Position numbers and translations under genes: made by a program
Assembly: GCA_016744375.1 (NCBI GenBank)
Contig: JADGEM010000019.1
Span: forward strand, 1-64,000
Reading direction: 5' to 3'
Length of the DNA: 64,000 nucleotides
DNA from: Gammaproteobacteria bacterium
GTDB taxonomy: Bacteria; Pseudomonadota; Gammaproteobacteria; GRL18
Shown here: one piece after another, positions 60,013 to 64,000 of the stretch
Layout: every line of letters begins with the position of its first letter
How positions within the stretch are numbered: the first letter of the stretch is position 1
The notes under the pieces: model-generated
Told to the model about the DNA's origin: nothing
Database searches by the model: none
Seen by the model: only the letters and a program-made list of their open reading frames with translations

Positions 60013-61197
60013 ATGAGAAATAATGTGAAACAAATACATTTTCTGGCAAATCGTGACCAAATTATTAATTATACATTAGCACCGATTAGAGCAAATCGCG
60101 CGAGATTACGTGACCGCGGGTTTGAGATCAAGATTTTTTATAAACCATCTGATGCTTGCCTTGATTGTGATATTTTATGCTTGATTTCAAAGCCTACCTA
60201 TAAATTAACGGGTGATAAGTCGCCCATCTTTCAGGATGGAGGGCCTATTATTGAGCTATTAAAAAAGGCCCGCTCTACTGCTGATACTATTATTTGGATG
60301 GATGACTCAGATAGTTCATCGGTGACTCATTTTGAACTTCTTCCTTATATTGATTTATATTTAAAAAAACAATTATTAGTAAATAATGATCTGTATCGCA
60401 AGCCATTTTATGGCGGGCGGATTTTTACTGACTATTATTCTAATGAGTTTGGAATAGAAGATGATGAGCCTTTTATTCAATTTTATCCATTACAGGAAGA
60501 GGCAGAGCATAAGCTTAGAGTTTCCTGGAATATCGGTCTTGGTGACATGTTTTCTGCCTTTTCTCTCAAGAATTATGCACAGCGATTTGTGCCTGATATT
60601 GTTCCTGTTAATTATTCTGTTAATACCACTAATCCAGAGAATGAGCGAACAATTGATGCCTTTCTAAGAACATCAGCCAATCTTTCCCGCAAGACGATTG
60701 CATTTCATCGTCAGGAGATCATTCGTCGTTTGAATCTCTATTTTGAGAAGCATGTGAATCGTACCGGTATGGTTGGCGATGCGATTTATAAATCTGCCAG
60801 TAATAATTTGTCTTGCTTGCCTGAAAAAGGTGGCCATTTAGCAATGAAGACTTATCGTGATATTATGGCTCATACTAGAATTGTGCCGAGTCCCTTCGGT
60901 TGGGGTGAGCTGGGTGTCCGTGATTATGAAGCATTTATTTTTGGTGGTTTGTTATTAAAGCCGGATATGAGCCATATGAAGACATGGCCAGATATTTTTA
61001 TACCCGATGAGACATATAAGTCGATACAATGGGGCTTTGATGATCTGGAATTTGTGGTAGAGGAAATGCTTGAAAATTCTACTGAACGTTTAAGAATTGC
61101 TAAGAATGGACAGGAAGCCTACATGGACTCCATTTCGCAAGCGGGGATGGAAAAATTTTGCGACTGGTTTACTTCTCAGATTGATACACCTTCATGA
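60013..61197 (+). CDS. Glycosyltransferase-like protein (CgeB/exostosin-like C terminus)
   Basis: HTRIVPSPFGWGELGVRDYEAFIFGGLLLKPDMSHMKTWPDIF. Confidence 0.65.
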   Translation: MRNNVKQIHFLANRDQIINYTLAPIRANRARLRDRGFEIKIFYKPSDACLDCDILCLISKPTYKLTGDKSPIFQDGGPIIELLKKARSTADTIIWMDDSDSSSVTHFELLPYIDLYLKKQLLVNNDLYRKPFYGGRIFTDYYSNEFGIEDDEPFIQFYPLQEEAEHKLRVSWNIGLGDMFSAFSLKNYAQRFVPDIVPVNYSVNTTNPENERTIDAFLRTSANLSRKTIAFHRQEIIRRLNLYFEKHVNRTGMVGDAIYKSASNNLSCLPEKGGHLAMKTYRDIMAHTRIVPSPFGWGELGVRDYEAFIFGGLLLKPDMSHMKTWPDIFIPDETYKSIQWGFDDLEFVVEEMLENSTERLRIAKNGQEAYMDSISQAGMEKFCDWFTSQIDTPS

Positions 61198-61898
61198 ATA
61201 CTAAAAAAAATAGGCTTGAATCTCAGTTTGATGAAATGTTTGCCAGGAATACCCTAAAGTATGAATATGATATTGATAAAATGGGGAGAAAAGATCGTGC
61301 CATAGCTCATTCCCTGCTATCACAAGGAGTTGATGGCAAGGTTTGTCTTGATATTGGACCAGGGACAGGACGTTGGTTGGGATTTTTACAACATCATGGT
61401 GCTGACTGTTTAAATGCTGTTGATATTTCCAGTAAATCATTAGAGCGATGTGAATCAATGTGTGAGAAAACACAAAAAGTTGATCTGGAAACTGATAAGT
61501 TGGATTTTGTAGATAATAGCTTTGATCAAATTATTTCTATTGAAGTGCTAGAACACATACGAACACCTGACAATTTTTTTCATGAAATTGTACGTGTTGC
61601 AAAAAATGGGGCAATGGTTTTGATTAGCCTGCCAAATATTTCATCTTTAATTTCAAGGTTACGTCTACTGGTCGGTATGCTGCCTGTCGCTATTTCTTCT
61701 GATCCGACTCATGTGGGATTTTACCGTCAAAAGGATATCTCTCGCATGCTCAATTTGTATGGGCAAAAGCCACACTTTATTCCAACTTCGATCTCTTTAA
61801 ATCCGTTTAATGCTAAAAGCCGTTTCTTTATACCCAGTAATAATGCACTATCATCATTTGATGACAGCATTGTTTTTTCATTTATAGTTAAAAAATAA
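61194..61898 (+). CDS. SAM-dependent methyltransferase
   Basis: KVCLDIGPGTGRWLGFLQHHGADCLNAVDISSKSLERCES, FDQIISIEVLEHIRTPDNFFHEIVRVAKNGAMVLISLPN. Confidence 0.85.
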   Translation: MNTKKNRLESQFDEMFARNTLKYEYDIDKMGRKDRAIAHSLLSQGVDGKVCLDIGPGTGRWLGFLQHHGADCLNAVDISSKSLERCESMCEKTQKVDLETDKLDFVDNSFDQIISIEVLEHIRTPDNFFHEIVRVAKNGAMVLISLPNISSLISRLRLLVGMLPVAISSDPTHVGFYRQKDISRMLNLYGQKPHFIPTSISLNPFNAKSRFFIPSNNALSSFDDSIVFSFIVKK

Positions 61899-63055
61899 TG
61901 GTTGCTCAAGTTCTTTTTGTGGTTGCAAATCTGGATGTTGGTGGTGCCGAACGGCATATCACTCAAGTTGTCACTCAACTTGATCAATCAGTTGTTTCTC
62001 CGACTATTTTTGCTCTTTTGAATAAGGGTAGACTCTCTACTCAGGTTGAAGCGCATGGTGTTAATGTTGTTTCTAATAAGAATAAGTCAGAGTGGTTAGG
62101 CTTAAGTAAAATACAGCGACTTTTTCGTGTTCTATCAGGTGCCTGGCAGCTTTATCAGTATTTGCGCAAAAACAAGCCTGATATCGTGCATTTTTTTTTA
62201 CCAATGCCTTATATCGTTGGTGGTTTTGTTTCGATTGGGGCAAGGGTTCCAATACGAATAATGAGCCGACGCAGCCTCAACCACTATCAGAAGGGGCATG
62301 TGGGTAGTGCTGCGATTGAGCATTGGTTGCACCAGAAAATGTCAAAGGTGCTGGGTAATTCTCAGGCTGTTATTGATGAACTGCATAATGATGAAGGTGT
62401 TGCTCTAGAGAATTTAAAGTTGATATATAATGGCGTTCATGTCCCTGAGATGATGTCAAAAGAGGAATATTGCTTAAAACGAGAGGCTTTAAACTGCTCT
62501 GAGAATGAATTAATTCTTGTCATTGTGGCGAATTTAATTCCCTATAAAGGACATTCTGATCTATTAAAAGGCTTATCTGAAGTCAATGACCAATTACCGA
62601 AGCATTGGAGTTTATTGTGTGTTGGCAATGATAATCACAGAATTCGTGCTAGTTTGGAATCACAGGCTGAAGCATTAAACCTTAAATCGCATATACGATT
62701 TCTTGGTGGTCGTGACGATGTCAGTGAAATTCTCCAAATATCCAATATTTCAATCTTACCTTCCCACGAGGAAGGATTTTCAAATGCCATATTAGAGGGA
62801 ATGGCTGCAGGTTTGCCTTCGGTGGTTACTCACGTTGGGGGGAATGCTGAAGCAGTGAGAAATGAAATTGATGGCTATGTTGTTGAAGCAAAATCTCCTG
62901 ATTTATTGGGTGATGCGATTTTAGCCTTATCAATGGATGAAGCCTTACGTAAAACAATGGGCGCATCTGCCAGAAAAAGAGTACAGGAAATGTTTTCGAT
63001 TAAACAATGCCTGAAAGGTTATGAGACACTCTATCAAGAGGTCGCTGCAAAATAA
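61898..63055 (+). CDS. Glycosyltransferase family 4
   Basis: VLFVVANLDVGGAERHITQVVTQL, VIVANLIPYKGHSDLLKGL, LPSHEEGFSNAILEGMAAGLPSVVTHVGGNAEAV. Confidence 0.92.
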   Translation: MVAQVLFVVANLDVGGAERHITQVVTQLDQSVVSPTIFALLNKGRLSTQVEAHGVNVVSNKNKSEWLGLSKIQRLFRVLSGAWQLYQYLRKNKPDIVHFFLPMPYIVGGFVSIGARVPIRIMSRRSLNHYQKGHVGSAAIEHWLHQKMSKVLGNSQAVIDELHNDEGVALENLKLIYNGVHVPEMMSKEEYCLKREALNCSENELILVIVANLIPYKGHSDLLKGLSEVNDQLPKHWSLLCVGNDNHRIRASLESQAEALNLKSHIRFLGGRDDVSEILQISNISILPSHEEGFSNAILEGMAAGLPSVVTHVGGNAEAVRNEIDGYVVEAKSPDLLGDAILALSMDEALRKTMGASARKRVQEMFSIKQCLKGYETLYQEVAAK

Positions 63056-64000
63056 TGTGTGGCTTAGCTGGTTTTTGGGATACAAAAATAATAACCTCTG
63101 CTGATCAATTTACTGATGTGCTTAATAAAATGGGGAAGAGCATTCAATCCAGAGGTCCTGATAGTGAAGGAATCTGGTTTGAAACCTCTATTGGCCTGGG
63201 TTTATCACATCGGCGTTTATCGATTGTGGATTTGTCTCCTCTGGGGCATCAGCCCATGCTCTCGTCAACAAAAAAAAGTGTGCTTGTTTATAATGGTGAA
63301 ATTTATAATGCTGATGAACTCAGGATTGAGTTACAAAAATCAGGCATAAAATTTTATGGTCATTCTGATACCGAGGTGTTGTTAGAAGGCTGTGAATTCT
63401 GGGGCGTTGAGCAAACAGTTTCACGTTGTATTGGTATGTTTGCCTTTGCTTTTTTTGATATTAAACGTCAGCGTCTGAGTCTGGTTCGTGATCGTATTGG
63501 TATTAAACCCTTGTATTGGGGGCAGCAAAATGGCACCTGGTTTTTTGCCTCACAACCCAAAGCCATTATGGCAAATCCTGATTTTAAGGCCGCTATTGAC
63601 CGTCAGGTCATGGAGCGATTTGTCCATTTTGCCTATGTACCGGCAAGTGATTCTATCCTGAAGGGGATTGAGCAATTACGACCGGGGCATTTGCTTCATA
63701 TTGATGCAGATGGCCACACTGAAGTAAGGCGCTATTGGGATCTGCCTGCCATTGCTCGCCAATTATCATCACCACCGGGTATTGATACTCAACAGGGGTA
63801 TGCCCGTTCTGTTGATGAGCTGGAATCTTTATTGCTTGATGCCGTGGGACGACGCATGCATGCTGATGTGCCCTTAGGGGCATTTCTGTCTGGTGGCGTT
63901 GATAGCTCACTGGTTGTTGCTCTGATGCAGGCTCAATCGGATAAACCCGTGAGAAGTTTTTCTATTGGCTTTAATGAAAAAGGCTTCAATGAGGCGGTTT
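63055..64000 (+). CDS. Asparagine synthase-like amidotransferase, 3' truncated by window edge
   Basis: Not in the ORF track because there is no stop in the window. ATG 63055 overlaps the preceding TAA: MCGLAGFWDTKIITSADQFTDVLNKMGKSIQSRGPDSEGIWFE..., YNGEIYN, VPLGAFLSGGVDSSLVVALM. Confidence 0.92.
   Translation, partial: MCGLAGFWDTKIITSADQFTDVLNKMGKSIQSRGPDSEGIWFETSIGLGLSHRRLSIVDLSPLGHQPMLSSTKKSVLVYNGEIYNADELRIELQKSGIKFYGHSDTEVLLEGCEFWGVEQTVSRCIGMFAFAFFDIKRQRLSLVRDRIGIKPLYWGQQNGTWFFASQPKAIMANPDFKAAIDRQVMERFVHFAYVPASDSILKGIEQLRPGHLLHIDADGHTEVRRYWDLPAIARQLSSPPGIDTQQGYARSVDELESLLLDAVGRRMHADVPLGAFLSGGVDSSLVVALMQAQSDKPVRSFSIGFNEKGFNEAV

Noticed and set aside
1-64000. tRNA, rRNA, CRISPR arrays, transposases or phage genes
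   Set aside because: None recognised on reading; the glycan cluster shows no IS or integrase remnants I can support.

Overview
The window is a gammaproteobacterial-looking surface-glycan region, dense in genes and mostly on the + strand. (1) About 1-18 kb is a lipopolysaccharide core locus: ilvE, a zf-CHCC protein, waaF, waaC, waaG, sugar/LPS kinases, a carbamoyltransferase, glycosyltransferases, a minus-strand block, msbA and comEA. Its order recalls the Pseudomonas ilvE-waaFCGP...msbA region. (2) 18.5-24.3 kb encodes nucleotide-sugar synthesis: complete dTDP-L-rhamnose genes (rfbB, A, C, D) and gmd/fcl for GDP-6-deoxyhexose/GDP-fucose. (3) 24.4-64 kb looks like an O-antigen or similar accessory glycan cluster: two NeuB-like synthases, four cytidylyltransferase-type domains, four asparagine-synthase-like proteins (the last cut by the window edge), a CmoA-like protein, sulfotransferase-like proteins, an MsbA/PglK-type ABC transporter, methyltransferases and glycosyltransferases. 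The most unusual part is about 36.2-46.6 kb: a sugar oxidoreductase, a DegT-type aminotransferase, an AAC(3)-fold N-acyltransferase, an acyl carrier protein, an AMP-forming ligase and a single-chain fused B12-dependent glutamate mutase. The mutase keeps the B12-binding motifs and the residues I recall as catalytic. I propose this is an undescribed route that makes 3-methylaspartate (or a derivative), activates it on a carrier protein, and attaches it to an amino sugar of the surface glycan. All function calls come from reading the translated ORFs by eye; no database searches were run.
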